Below, one piece after another: positions 15,212-21,805 of a stretch of DNA of 21,805 nt. The notes below the pieces were generated by a model. That model saw nothing but the letters and a program-made list of their open reading frames with translations. It made no database searches and was not told the DNA's origin. The DNA comes from Bacteroidales bacterium UBA1064 (GTDB lineage: Bacteria; Bacteroidota; Bacteroidia; Bacteroidales; Tenuifilaceae): contig DCDD01000216.1 of NCBI GenBank assembly GCA_002316235.1, positions 1 through 21,805 on the forward strand. Direction: 5' to 3'. The translations under genes were made by a program, and so were the position numbers. How positions within the stretch are numbered: position 1 is the first letter of the stretch; every line of letters starts with the position of its first letter.

Positions 15212-16567
15212 ATGCCTTTTAACCGAGATAAAGTTGAGCAATGGTCTCTGGCATACTGGTTGCTCAAGTGCCACGAGAATTTTTTCTTTAAGCTGTACTT
15301 TAGAACTGAAATAGTTGGGATTGAGAAACTTCCAGATAATGCCACCCTGATTTTTGCCCCCAACCACCAGAATACCCTTATGGACGCCCTTGCCATCCTT
15401 ACGCTGAAAAGGGATTTTCAACCCATATTTCTGGCCAGAGCGGATATATTCAAAAAGCCTTTCCTTTCAAAAATTCTCACATTTCTTAAAATTATGCCCG
15501 TTTACCGTTCGCGCGACGGGTTTGAAAATCTCCTTCTCAACGACAGGATATTCCAAAAGACCTTAGATGTCCTTCAAAACCGTAATGGGTTGGTGGTGCT
15601 TCCCGAGGGAAGCCATGAGGGGGTTAAAAAGCTCCGCCAGCTGAAGAAAGGAATTGCCCGTATTGCCTTTCAGGCAGAGGATGCCGCCAACGGTAAACTT
15701 GGTATTCAGATAGTACCTGTTGGGCTAGAGTACAGCAACTACGTAGCTTTCAGAAGCAACCTTTTAATCAGGCTGGGTGAACCCATTGAGGTTGACCGCT
15801 ACCTTGAGCTCTACAGGCAGAATAGGGCACAGGCCTACAACGCTCTAATTGCCGAGCTGGAGCAACGCATGAGGTTGGAAATGATCAACATAGAGGATGA
15901 AAACTATACCGCCTACCTTACCATCCTGGAGCTATTTTCAGCAAGGTACATTAAGGAGAGAAAACTACCTAAGTCACAAAACCAGAAATTTCAGGTTGAT
16001 AAGAAAATCATTTCACTGCTAGACAGGCTGAAAAATACAAATGCTTCGGAATTCGAGGAGATAATCAAAAATGCGAATGATTATGGCAGGATAATAAGTG
16101 CTAATGGGCTTTCCGTAAAACTCCTGCCTGCTTCCTCAAAAACCCTTCGGGATTTACCAATCAGATTGCTCTTGCTGCTAATTACCATGCCAGTTGCCCT
16201 GTATGGGGCGGTAAACAACGCTATTCCCATAGCTGTCCCCTACCTGCTCAGCAAAAAGTTCAAGGATGTTCAGTTTCACAGCTCTATAAAACATGCCGGG
16301 GCGTTGCTTTTAACCCCCCTGGCATATCTAGTACAAACCCTGGTTGTTGGATTTGTGCTGAAAAACATTTGGCTAGCTTTGGCCTACCTGGCCACGCTAC
16401 CCCTTGGTGCTGCTGCCTTTTACCTATGGCGAAGGGAGTTCTTCCGATTTACCTCCCAGTTATCGCTACGAAGGTTCCGAAAAGCTAAAGCTGAAGAGTT
16501 CGACTTGGTTAACGATCTTAACAACCAGATTTACAGAACTGTAACAGGTTTGGTTGACAAAGAATAG
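15212..16567 (+). CDS. PlsC-like glycerolipid acyltransferase with C-terminal membrane domain
   Basis: A 451-residue protein with an N-terminal acyltransferase domain of the 1-acyl-glycerol-3-phosphate acyltransferase superfamily. Motif I is PNHQNTLMDAL: H52 and D58 are separated by five residues rather than the canonical four, as in the yeast Gat/SCT1-like branch. Motif II is MPVYRSRDG (95-103), motif III is LPEGSHEG (120-127) and motif IV is IVPVGLEY (167-174). The C-terminal part has hydrophobic stretches (about 317-345 and 365-422) that should anchor it to the inner membrane. It probably acylates glycerol-3-phosphate or a lysophospholipid. The substrate is uncertain, and no lipid genes are adjacent. 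Confidence 0.88.
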   Translation: MPFNRDKVEQWSLAYWLLKCHENFFFKLYFRTEIVGIEKLPDNATLIFAPNHQNTLMDALAILTLKRDFQPIFLARADIFKKPFLSKILTFLKIMPVYRSRDGFENLLLNDRIFQKTLDVLQNRNGLVVLPEGSHEGVKKLRQLKKGIARIAFQAEDAANGKLGIQIVPVGLEYSNYVAFRSNLLIRLGEPIEVDRYLELYRQNRAQAYNALIAELEQRMRLEMINIEDENYTAYLTILELFSARYIKERKLPKSQNQKFQVDKKIISLLDRLKNTNASEFEEIIKNANDYGRIISANGLSVKLLPASSKTLRDLPIRLLLLLITMPVALYGAVNNAIPIAVPYLLSKKFKDVQFHSSIKHAGALLLTPLAYLVQTLVVGFVLKNIWLALAYLATLPLGAAAFYLWRREFFRFTSQLSLRRFRKAKAEEFDLVNDLNNQIYRTVTGLVDKE

Positions 16568-16620
16568 GCTACAAAACTTCCCATTCTCCAAGATCAAGAT
16601 TTAGAAAAGGCTTTAGTCTC

Positions 16621-16660
16621 TAAATGGCCAATATGGGCCACATTTAGGTATGATTTTTTT
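16621..16660 (+). terminator. candidate acyltransferase terminator
   Basis: TAAATG (16621-16626) pairs with CATTTA (16651-16656 region: cacattta), with a nested GCC/GGC helix and a small bulge, and a run of seven T follows near 16654-16660. It lies about 55 bp past the acyltransferase stop. Irregular stem, so a tentative call; exact edges are approximate. Confidence 0.3.
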
Positions 16661-16675
16661 CACCGCAAGGCATCA

Positions 16676-16713
16676 CTAAAAAGAATTAAGGCAGCCTTGT
16701 TGAGCCGCCTTAA
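16676..16713 (-). terminator. terminator of the cDPG synthetase gene
   Basis: TTAAGGC (16686-16692) pairs with GCCTTAA (16707-16713). A further GC/GC pair across an A-C mismatch leaves an 8-nt loop. On the minus strand the hairpin is followed by TTCTTTTT. It begins 27 bp past the stop of the minus-strand gene. Confidence 0.55.
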
Positions 16714-16739
16714 CCATTATACCTCAAAAATACTGCTTA

Positions 16740-18083
16740 CTACTTATCAAGCTTGTGCTGTTTCACAAATTTCTCGAGTACTCCTTTGAGGTCGGGAAGA
16801 CCAATTTCAACCAAATCGTAGTAAACTCGGGTGCTTGGTTTCTTTATTTTGATAATGCGATTAAGGTCTATTGGTGTGCCAATAATCACGCTATCGCAAT
16901 CGGTAGCGTTGATGGTTCCTTCCAAATCTTTGAGCTGCTGCTCACCGTAGCCCATTGCAGGAAGAATCCGGCCAATGTTTGGGTAAATCTGGTAGGTTTC
17001 CTTCAGCTTTCCAACGAGGAACGGACGGGCATCCACCTCTTCGGAAGCCCCAAACTTACGAGCTGCAATGGTGCCGGCACCTATCTTCATCTCGCCATGA
17101 GTGAGGGTTGGGCCATCCTCTACAATGAGGCAGCGTTTGCCTGTAATCAGCTCGGGGTTATCAACTTTAATGGGTGAAGCGCCATCAACAACAATGGCCT
17201 TGGGGTTAACCCTACGGATGTTATCACGAACCATCTGGATACCCTCAGGAGCAGCGGAATCCATTTTATTAATTACAACTACATCAGCCATACGGAGGTT
17301 AACTTCGCCGGGATAGTAGCTTACCTCGTTGCCTGGACGGTGAGGGTCGGCAACGGTTATGGTCAAATCGGGTTTGTAGAACGAAAAGTCGTTGTTGCCA
17401 CCATCCCAAAGGATTACATCACAACCGCTTGGATCCTTTTCGGCTTCACGAAGAATGGCCTCGTAGTCAACGCCAGCATAGATAACATTCCCGCGAACAA
17501 CGTGGGGTTCGTACTCCTCCATTTCCTCAACGGTGCACTTATGCTTTTTAAGGTCTTCAACCGTAGCAAACCGTTGAACCTTTTGGGCAACCAAATCACC
17601 ATAGGGCATGGGGTGGCGAACAGCAACAACCTTCAGGCCAAGCCCCATCAGGTACTCTATAACCTTTCGGGATGTTTGCGATTTACCGCATCCGGTTCGG
17701 GTTGCTACCACAGCAATAACCGGCTTAGTGCTCTTCAGCATGGTCTCATTGGGCCCCAACAGCATAAAGTTTGCACCTGCTGCGTTCACAATTGAGCTGA
17801 TCCGCATTACATTCTGATACTTGACATCGCTGTAGGAGAAAACGCAATCATGAACGTTCTTCTCCTTGATCAGGCGGGGTAGCTCCTCCTCCGATACTAT
17901 GGGAATTCCATTTGGGTAAAGCTTTCCTGCCAGCTCTGCAGGATATTTTCTACCATCAATATCGGGAATCTGAGCTGCTGTAAAGGCTACAACGTTGTAC
18001 TCCTCCTTGTTGCGAAAGAAAGTGTTGAAGTTGTGAAAATCTCTTCCGGCAGCGCCAATAATTACTACATTACGTTTATTCAT
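16740..18083 (-). CDS. cyclic 2,3-diphosphoglycerate synthetase homologue
   Basis: A 447-residue protein resembling cyclic 2,3-diphosphoglycerate synthetase, known from Methanothermus (about 460 residues), where it cyclises 2,3-diphosphoglycerate with ATP. The N-terminal part has VVIIGAAGRDFHNFN (6-20). A P-loop-like ATRTGCGKS lies at 127-135, a Walker B-like WDGGNND at 226-232 and NKMD at 272-275, so it looks like a nucleotide-hydrolysing enzyme of the P-loop GTPase/ATPase superfamily. It is full length, cytosolic and single-gene. A strong Shine-Dalgarno lies 4 bp before the ATG. Bacterial relatives are sometimes annotated only as GTPases, and the archaeal activity is not assured here. No 2-phosphoglycerate kinase gene is nearby. 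Confidence 0.85.
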   Translation of the reverse strand: MNKRNVVIIGAAGRDFHNFNTFFRNKEEYNVVAFTAAQIPDIDGRKYPAELAGKLYPNGIPIVSEEELPRLIKEKNVHDCVFSYSDVKYQNVMRISSIVNAAGANFMLLGPNETMLKSTKPVIAVVATRTGCGKSQTSRKVIEYLMGLGLKVVAVRHPMPYGDLVAQKVQRFATVEDLKKHKCTVEEMEEYEPHVVRGNVIYAGVDYEAILREAEKDPSGCDVILWDGGNNDFSFYKPDLTITVADPHRPGNEVSYYPGEVNLRMADVVVINKMDSAAPEGIQMVRDNIRRVNPKAIVVDGASPIKVDNPELITGKRCLIVEDGPTLTHGEMKIGAGTIAARKFGASEEVDARPFLVGKLKETYQIYPNIGRILPAMGYGEQQLKDLEGTINATDCDSVIIGTPIDLNRIIKIKKPSTRVYYDLVEIGLPDLKGVLEKFVKQHKLDK

Positions 18084-18087
18084 AAAG

Positions 18088-18095
18088 CCTCCTTT
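18088..18095 (-). promoter_or_regulatory. strong Shine-Dalgarno site of the cDPG synthetase gene
   Basis: On the minus strand this reads AAAGGAGG, 4 nt before the ATG at 18081-18083. It supports that start codon and is unusual among the genes here. Confidence 0.75.
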
Positions 18096-18175
18096 AAAGT
18101 GTTTACTAAATTTAAGGTTTGTTAAAATCCATAACGCTCACAAAATTAAGTGCATTAAGAAATAATTATTTTTCG

Positions 18176-18205
18176 TTGGAATTTTTTTTTAGGTTCGTAT
18201 TTTTC
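18176..18205 (+). promoter_or_regulatory. promoter-like element in the 18.2 kb gap
   Basis: TTG (18176-18178) and TATTTTTC (18198-18205) are spaced 19 bp. This fits TTG-N19-TAnnTTTG except for the final base (C for G). It points into a stretch with no convincing gene that ends at a strong terminator. Confidence 0.35.
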
Positions 18206-18210
18206 ACAAA

Positions 18211-18449
18211 AAATGAAAATTCAAGTCAAATGTCTGTTATTCTTATACTTAGTGATGTTTTCTGAAAAACATGTTAAGAAACATGTAATGGCAGGCTTGT
18301 TCGGTAGCCCCTTGCCAGCAGCAAATGTAAGCTGGCGAAGTGATGCCGTGCATGGAGCGAACAACGGGGAAGGTCAAAATAATTGCGAGCAGATGGAATG
18401 AATGGTGGCTTAATCTCACGAAAAAGGGCTGCAAGTTGCAGCCCTTTTT
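18211..18449 (+). ncRNA. candidate small structured RNA
   Basis: The 392-bp gap 18084-18475 has no convincing protein gene. On the plus strand a promoter-like element precedes a stretch that can fold into a three-way junction. The closing stem is TTGTTCG (18297-18303) with CGAACAA (18358-18364). Inside are an 8-bp hairpin, TTGCCAGC (18312-18319) with GCTGGCGA (18331-18338), and a small ATGC/GCAT hairpin (18343-18353). The strong terminator at 18421-18449 would end the transcript at about 240 nt. I recognise no known RNA family. A U-G pair in the 8-bp hairpin becomes A-C on the other strand, which favours the plus direction. Alternatively the minus strand could be a leader of the cDPG synthetase gene. 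A 62-codon frame from 18213 has no family resemblance. Confidence 0.3.
18421..18449. terminator. strong bidirectional terminator
   Basis: AAAAAGGGCTGCA (18421-18433) and TGCAGCCCTTTTT (18437-18449) are perfect complements around a 3-nt loop. A T-run follows the GC-rich stem on each strand. It ends the DUF1573 gene 27 bp past its stop and would also stop any plus-strand transcript from the 18.2 kb gap. Confidence 0.88.
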
Positions 18450-18475
18450 CCGCATCATTACATCAATGCAGCTTA

Positions 18476-19573
18476 CTATTTCTTAACAACATTTCCCGAT
18501 AAACGCAGAACCGTGGTTGAACTTTTAGGATCGTTGGTTATCACGGTAATAGATTTACTCTGCCTACCCGAATACCCATTAGTCCTGAACAGGGCTTTAA
18601 TCTCGGTTGACTCGCCTGGTTTAAGAATGTTTTTTGAAGGTTGAACGGTTGTGCAGCCGCAGCTGGCTTTAACCTTACGAATCAGCAGATCGCTTTTCCC
18701 TGTGTTCTTAATGGTAAAGCTGTACTCTACGGGTTCTCCCTCAGCCTTCTGGCCAAAATCGTAGGAGGTTGTGTTAAATTCTACCCTGGGAGCCTTTTCC
18801 AGCTCACTGGCGCTGAGGGCGGAGTAATCCTCCTCAATGCTGCCGGTAACCGATATTGGGGTGTTTGTAATCAGGGAATCGTTGATAGAAAGCATAAACC
18901 TGTCCATTACAAAACCCCAGTCGTTTCGTTTTTGAGGATCGTAGGTAACTATAATATTTCCAACTTGTTTAGGCTTAATACTCTGGGGCTCAACCCTTAC
19001 GGTTAAGAAATTTAACCCACCTGCATTGGCAGCAACCTTAACCACCTCGCTTGATTTGTTCATAAATTTGAGGGTGTCGGTATAAATTTTCCCGGGGAAT
19101 AGCCGGCTAAAAGGAATATGGGTTTTTTCAAAGTATAGCTTACCGCCGATGGAAATGTTGAATATCTCATCGGGAGTTTTAACATGGGGAATAACCTCCC
19201 CTTTAATTTGTAGAATAACCGTAGGTGTTTCGGCATTTGAGTAAACAGTAATGGTTTTGGAAAAGGCCCCCGGACGCCCCGATGGGTTATATCCCACCTT
19301 AATTCTTCCATTTTTACCTGGGGCAATGGGTTCTTTTGGCCAATCGGGTGTTGTGCAGCCGCACGAGGTTTCAACCCGCTGAATTATTAGCGGTGTACTT
19401 CCTGTGTTGGAAAACTGAAACTCGTAGTATGCAACGCCATCGTCCTCCTTTATCACTCCGTAATCGTGATTGGAATCTTTAAAGTAAATCCTAGCCACCT
19501 GCGACTGAGCATCAACAATACCTATTAGCAGCATTGCACAGGCAAAACCGGAAATCAAAATCCTTTTCATCAT
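18476..19573 (-). CDS. exported DUF1573 repeat protein
   Basis: A 365-residue secreted or periplasmic protein. The first 22 residues (MMKRILISGFACAMLLIGIVDA) are a signal peptide; the ATG one codon later is an equally good start. The mature part is beta-sandwich repeats of the DUF1573 type (ASH/Ig-like). Repeat one (about 27-127) has DYGVIKEDDG and SCGCT at 70-74. Repeat two (about 138-245) is diverged and lacks the cysteines. Repeat three (about 262-365) has YDFGQKAEGE and SCGCT at 304-308. The family is abundant in Bacteroidota, but no molecular role is established. No lipobox is seen. Monocistronic, with the strong terminator at 18421-18449. Confidence 0.9.
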   Translation of the reverse strand: MMKRILISGFACAMLLIGIVDAQSQVARIYFKDSNHDYGVIKEDDGVAYYEFQFSNTGSTPLIIQRVETSCGCTTPDWPKEPIAPGKNGRIKVGYNPSGRPGAFSKTITVYSNAETPTVILQIKGEVIPHVKTPDEIFNISIGGKLYFEKTHIPFSRLFPGKIYTDTLKFMNKSSEVVKVAANAGGLNFLTVRVEPQSIKPKQVGNIIVTYDPQKRNDWGFVMDRFMLSINDSLITNTPISVTGSIEEDYSALSASELEKAPRVEFNTTSYDFGQKAEGEPVEYSFTIKNTGKSDLLIRKVKASCGCTTVQPSKNILKPGESTEIKALFRTNGYSGRQSKSITVITNDPKSSTTVLRLSGNVVKK

Positions 19574-20033
19574 TATCTACATTTAGTATGTTGTAACTTG
19601 ACTGCCTCAAAACCTCTCAAATTCAAAACAAACCATAGTTATGCTTTAGGCTTATCCATGTATACCTGGTAAGCAGAACTCACACAGGTTCAAGTCCTTC
19701 AAAACGAAAACCAGGTAAAAATACTTCAGCAATATCAATACTCAATATTTTCAAAAGCTAAAAAATACTGCAAGCAAAACGATTTTCACCTGGCAGGTAG
19801 TAAACCAAATCAACATCAAAGTTACGAATTACAGGCAACTACAACAATTTTTTCAAAGTAAAAAAGTGCGAGCCTCAAACAGTAAACCAAATTTTGACAA
19901 AAAGGCTTTGAGGGAAATGATCTAAACATCTGGCTTTAGTCAGTAATGTAAGGTTTTCGTCCGTAAAAGTGCTGATGATGAATATTTTTTCGGAAATTAC
20001 ATGTAAGTTTGAATGGTTTAACCAGGTTGCAAA
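19574..20033. other. 460-bp intergenic region with short repeats
   Basis: This AT-rich gap lies between the divergent DUF1573 and amidohydrolase genes and holds no convincing gene. ACCTGG or its complement occurs four times: 19664-19669, 19711-19716, 19788-19793 and 20022-20027. The 12-mer AGTAAACCAAAT occurs at 19799-19810 and 19881-19892. CCTCAAA (19873-19879) can pair with TTTGAGG at about 19906-19912 over a long loop. A -7 box for the amidohydrolase lies at 20004-20011. Confidence 0.6.
20004..20011 (+). promoter_or_regulatory. -7 promoter element of the amidohydrolase gene
   Basis: TAAGTTTG is a perfect TAnnTTTG, 22 bp before the ATG at 20034. No TTTG is found at -33. An ACCAGGT repeat (20021-20027) lies between it and the start codon, where a bound protein could block transcription. 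Confidence 0.5.
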
Positions 20034-21227
20034 ATGATGGCCAGCCTAAATGACAAGTTAAAGGAACTCTACAAGACTACTCCGGTTGTTGCTGGTGATA
20101 TTTACCGGCATATCCACCAAAATCCTGAACTATCGTTCCGCGAATCAGGCACATCAAGCTATGTTGCCAGCTTTTTGGAATCGTTAGGCATAGGGATAAT
20201 AAAACTAGATAAGAGCTACAGCCTTTTGGCAACTATTGACGGCACAGGTGAAGGCAAAACCATTGGACTCAGGGCTGAACTGGATGCACTGCCCATTGAT
20301 GAGAAAACCGGAGAATCGTACGCCTCTCGAACCGCAGGAGTAATGCACGCCTGTGGGCACGATTTTCACCTTGCGTCGGTTCTAGGTGCCGCAATAATCC
20401 TCAACAACCTACGCGAATTCTGGAGTGGAAAAGTGGTGCTGGTTTTCGAATCGGGAGAGGAGGAACTTCCCGGTGGTGCCAGGGCCATTCTCGAATCGGA
20501 TGAATTTCAGGAGGTAAAACCCGACTATATGGTGGGCATGCACGTGCTACCCGAACTTACCACCGGGAAGGTTGGCTTTTGCCCAGGACGCTACATGGCA
20601 TCGGGCGATGAGGTTTATCTAACGGCTAGAGGACGAGGGGGACACGCCGCATTACCCCACACCCTGGTTGATCCGGTAGTCATTGCCTCGACGATTATTT
20701 TATCCCTTCAGACACTGGTAAGCCGCAAGGCACCTTCCAACATCCCATCCGTTTTGTCGTTTGGCCGGGTAACGGCAAATGGCTCAACTAATGTTATACC
20801 AGACGAGGTAAGCATTTCCGGAACTTTCAGAACAATGAACGAGGAATGGAGGGCAAAGGCACACGATTTAATTGTCCAAATGGCAAGTGATATTGCCAGA
20901 TCTACGGGAGGAGAATGCTCTGTGGAAATTCGCAAGGGCTACCCGTCGGTTTACAACGACCCAATCCTTACTCAAACAGCCGTTGAGGTTGCAAGCAGTA
21001 TTTTCGGTTCCGAAAACGTTGCTCCCCTGGAGCCAAGGATGACCACCGACGATTTTGCCTACTTCAGCCAGGCAATCCCATCGGTGTTTTTCAGAATTGG
21101 CGTTGGCACGCCAGGCGCTCCAACCCTGCAGCTGCATCGTCCGGATTTCAGGATTGACGAGCAAGCGTTCCAAACGTCGTTACCCATGCTAACCGGGTTG
21201 TGCCTTAAACTTCTAACATCCAGCTAA
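20034..21227 (+). CDS. M20 family metal-dependent amidohydrolase
   Basis: A 397-residue peptidase family M20D enzyme, related to hippurate hydrolase, N-acyl-amino-acid amidohydrolases and IAA-conjugate hydrolases. It cleaves an amide bond to release an acyl group from an amino acid. Metal-site residues are visible: C107 and H109 in HACGHD, E142/E143 in ESGEEELPGGA, H170 in GMHVLP, and a late histidine in LQLHRPDF. The dimerisation domain follows GRGGHAALPHTLVDP. The usual QPAEE is replaced by ESGEE, with the glutamates kept. The start is 20034 or the adjacent ATG at 20037. No signal peptide, so cytosolic. Substrate unknown; the gene appears to stand alone. Confidence 0.93.
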   Translation: MMASLNDKLKELYKTTPVVAGDIYRHIHQNPELSFRESGTSSYVASFLESLGIGIIKLDKSYSLLATIDGTGEGKTIGLRAELDALPIDEKTGESYASRTAGVMHACGHDFHLASVLGAAIILNNLREFWSGKVVLVFESGEEELPGGARAILESDEFQEVKPDYMVGMHVLPELTTGKVGFCPGRYMASGDEVYLTARGRGGHAALPHTLVDPVVIASTIILSLQTLVSRKAPSNIPSVLSFGRVTANGSTNVIPDEVSISGTFRTMNEEWRAKAHDLIVQMASDIARSTGGECSVEIRKGYPSVYNDPILTQTAVEVASSIFGSENVAPLEPRMTTDDFAYFSQAIPSVFFRIGVGTPGAPTLQLHRPDFRIDEQAFQTSLPMLTGLCLKLLTSS

Positions 21228-21264
21228 CAAACTTCTGTTGGTAGCTATGCTGTTGAAAGCCAAA

Positions 21265-21288
21265 CGGCTCAGGGTAAACCCTAAGCCG
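21265..21288. terminator. hairpin terminator between convergent genes
   Basis: CGGCTCAGGGT (21265-21275) and ACCCTAAGCCG (21278-21288) form an 11-bp stem with one imperfect position. In minus-strand RNA that position is a U-G pair and the stem is followed by a T-rich stretch, so it mainly suits the sppA gene. In plus-strand RNA it is a C-A mismatch and the T-run is more distant. Confidence 0.55.
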
Positions 21289-21333
21289 CTCAACACTTTT
21301 CATGCCTATTTTCCGTGCATGAATGGCAACATT

Positions 21334-21805
21334 CTAGTAAACTTCAACATCATAGGGGATTCTAGCCTGCACTCCCTGGTTTTCAACCATCTGCATAACC
21401 CTGTTGTAGTACTTATATCCCTTGCCCAAATCGTCCTTCACCAGCATGGCTTTAGCCTCGGTTGTAAACCCCTTAAGTAGCTCCTCGAAGGGCGATTTCT
21501 GCTTAGGCAGCTCCACCAACCGGTATGTGTCGAGGTTTGCCTTTTCGGCGGCCAGCTTTATGGCTGCAGTTAGCCCGCCAAAATCATCTACCAACTTAAT
21601 TTCTTTTGCATTTGCACCGCTCCACACGCGACCCTGGCCGATCTCGTCAACTCTTTCCACGGGAATGCCTCTTCCCTGAGAAACATGCCCGATAAAGGTC
21701 TGGTAGGTTTGCTCAACAAAACGCTGTCCCACAGCCTTTTCCTCGGCAGTCATAGGGCGAAACATGGAGAAAAAGTCGGAATGGGCGTTGGTTTTCACCA
21801 CATCC
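21334..21805 (-). CDS. sppA: signal peptide peptidase SppA, C-terminal part (partial)
   Basis: The 3' end of a peptidase family S49 gene; the frame runs off the window edge, so the true start is not here. The visible 157 residues begin DVVKTNAHSDFF and include RPMTAEEKA and the family motif GRVWSGANAKEIKLVDDFGGL, typical of the second domain of the long (about 590-residue) SppA. SppA degrades cleaved signal peptides at the inner membrane. The catalytic lysine and serine lie outside the window and cannot be checked. It converges on the amidohydrolase, with a hairpin terminator between them. Confidence 0.92.
   Translation of the reverse strand, partial: DVVKTNAHSDFFSMFRPMTAEEKAVGQRFVEQTYQTFIGHVSQGRGIPVERVDEIGQGRVWSGANAKEIKLVDDFGGLTAAIKLAAEKANLDTYRLVELPKQKSPFEELLKGFTTEAKAMLVKDDLGKGYKYYNRVMQMVENQGVQARIPYDVEVY

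Noticed and set aside
18297..18364. Known RNA families (4.5S SRP RNA, RNase P RNA, cobalamin riboswitch) for the structured gap
   Set aside because: The conserved cores expected for these RNAs, such as the SRP GGAAGGAAGCAG loop or the cobalamin GCCACTG box, are absent.
18213..18401. 62-codon plus-strand reading frame with a hydrophobic start
   Set aside because: No family resemblance, start almost at the predicted transcript start, and unusual composition. Kept only as an alternative to the RNA interpretation.
18249..18458. 69-codon minus-strand reading frame in the same gap
   Set aside because: It begins inside the strong terminator hairpin region and has cysteine/histidine-rich random composition; not believable as a gene.
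19685..19716. T-loop-like GGTTCAAGTCC followed by a CCA further on, suggesting a tRNA or tRNA remnant
   Set aside because: The flanking stem pairs only two or three bases, no matching acceptor, D or anticodon arm can be found upstream, and the CCA is not at the right distance.
21238..21480. 80-codon plus-strand frame at the end of the amidohydrolase
   Set aside because: It reads through the terminator hairpin and then antisense to sppA; no family resemblance.
1..21805. CRISPR array, insertion sequence, prophage, toxin-antitoxin or defence island
   Set aside because: No regularly spaced repeats, transposase, integrase, phage or defence gene is visible; all substantial genes belong to housekeeping or envelope families or are single unknowns.

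Overview
The window looks like ordinary chromosome from a member of the Bacteroidota, most likely Bacteroidales or a close relative. Several signs point there. At least eight start sites have a match to the Bacteroidota -7 promoter element TAnnTTTG upstream. Most genes have no Shine-Dalgarno sequence. Ribosomal protein S16 carries a long Lys/Ala/Glu-rich tail, there is a DUF1573 repeat protein, and one lipoprotein has the acidic residues after its cysteine that mark surface export in this phylum. Base composition and codon use look even throughout. I see no insertion sequence, phage gene, CRISPR array, rRNA or complete tRNA. The genus cannot be read from the sequence.

Layout. Positions 213-5067 (+) hold dnaE (replicative polymerase), thioredoxin and a LOG-family nucleotide phosphoribohydrolase. 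ribD (-) and the prmC-recX pair (+) diverge from a 43-bp gap at 6245-6287 that has a consensus -7 box on each strand. An Nramp metal transporter (+) follows, with an inverted repeat upstream. The greA-HIT operon (-), an acidic one-membrane-span protein (-) and a Rieske-like lipoprotein (+) lie at 9184-11421. A FlaA1/CapD-type nucleotide-sugar dehydratase overlaps a hot-dog thioesterase (+), whose 3' end overlaps that of rimM in the rpsP-rimM operon (-). A two-domain acyltransferase (+), a cyclic 2,3-diphosphoglycerate synthetase homologue (-), a possible small structured RNA (+), a DUF1573 protein (-), an M20 amidohydrolase (+) and the 3' part of an sppA-type peptidase (-) complete the window.

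Most of this is housekeeping: replication (dnaE), RecA control (recX), transcript elongation (greA), ribosome assembly and translation termination (rpsP, rimM, prmC), riboflavin synthesis (ribD), redox (trxA), metal uptake (Nramp) and envelope or lipid chemistry (dehydratase, acyltransferase, lipoprotein, SppA).

I did not find a clear new multi-gene system. The parts that most deserve a second look are the 392-bp gap at 18084-18475, which has a promoter-like element, a predicted three-way-junction fold and a strong terminator; the neighbouring cDPG synthetase homologue; the lipoprotein with altered Rieske ligand spacing; and the operator-like repeat before the metal transporter.
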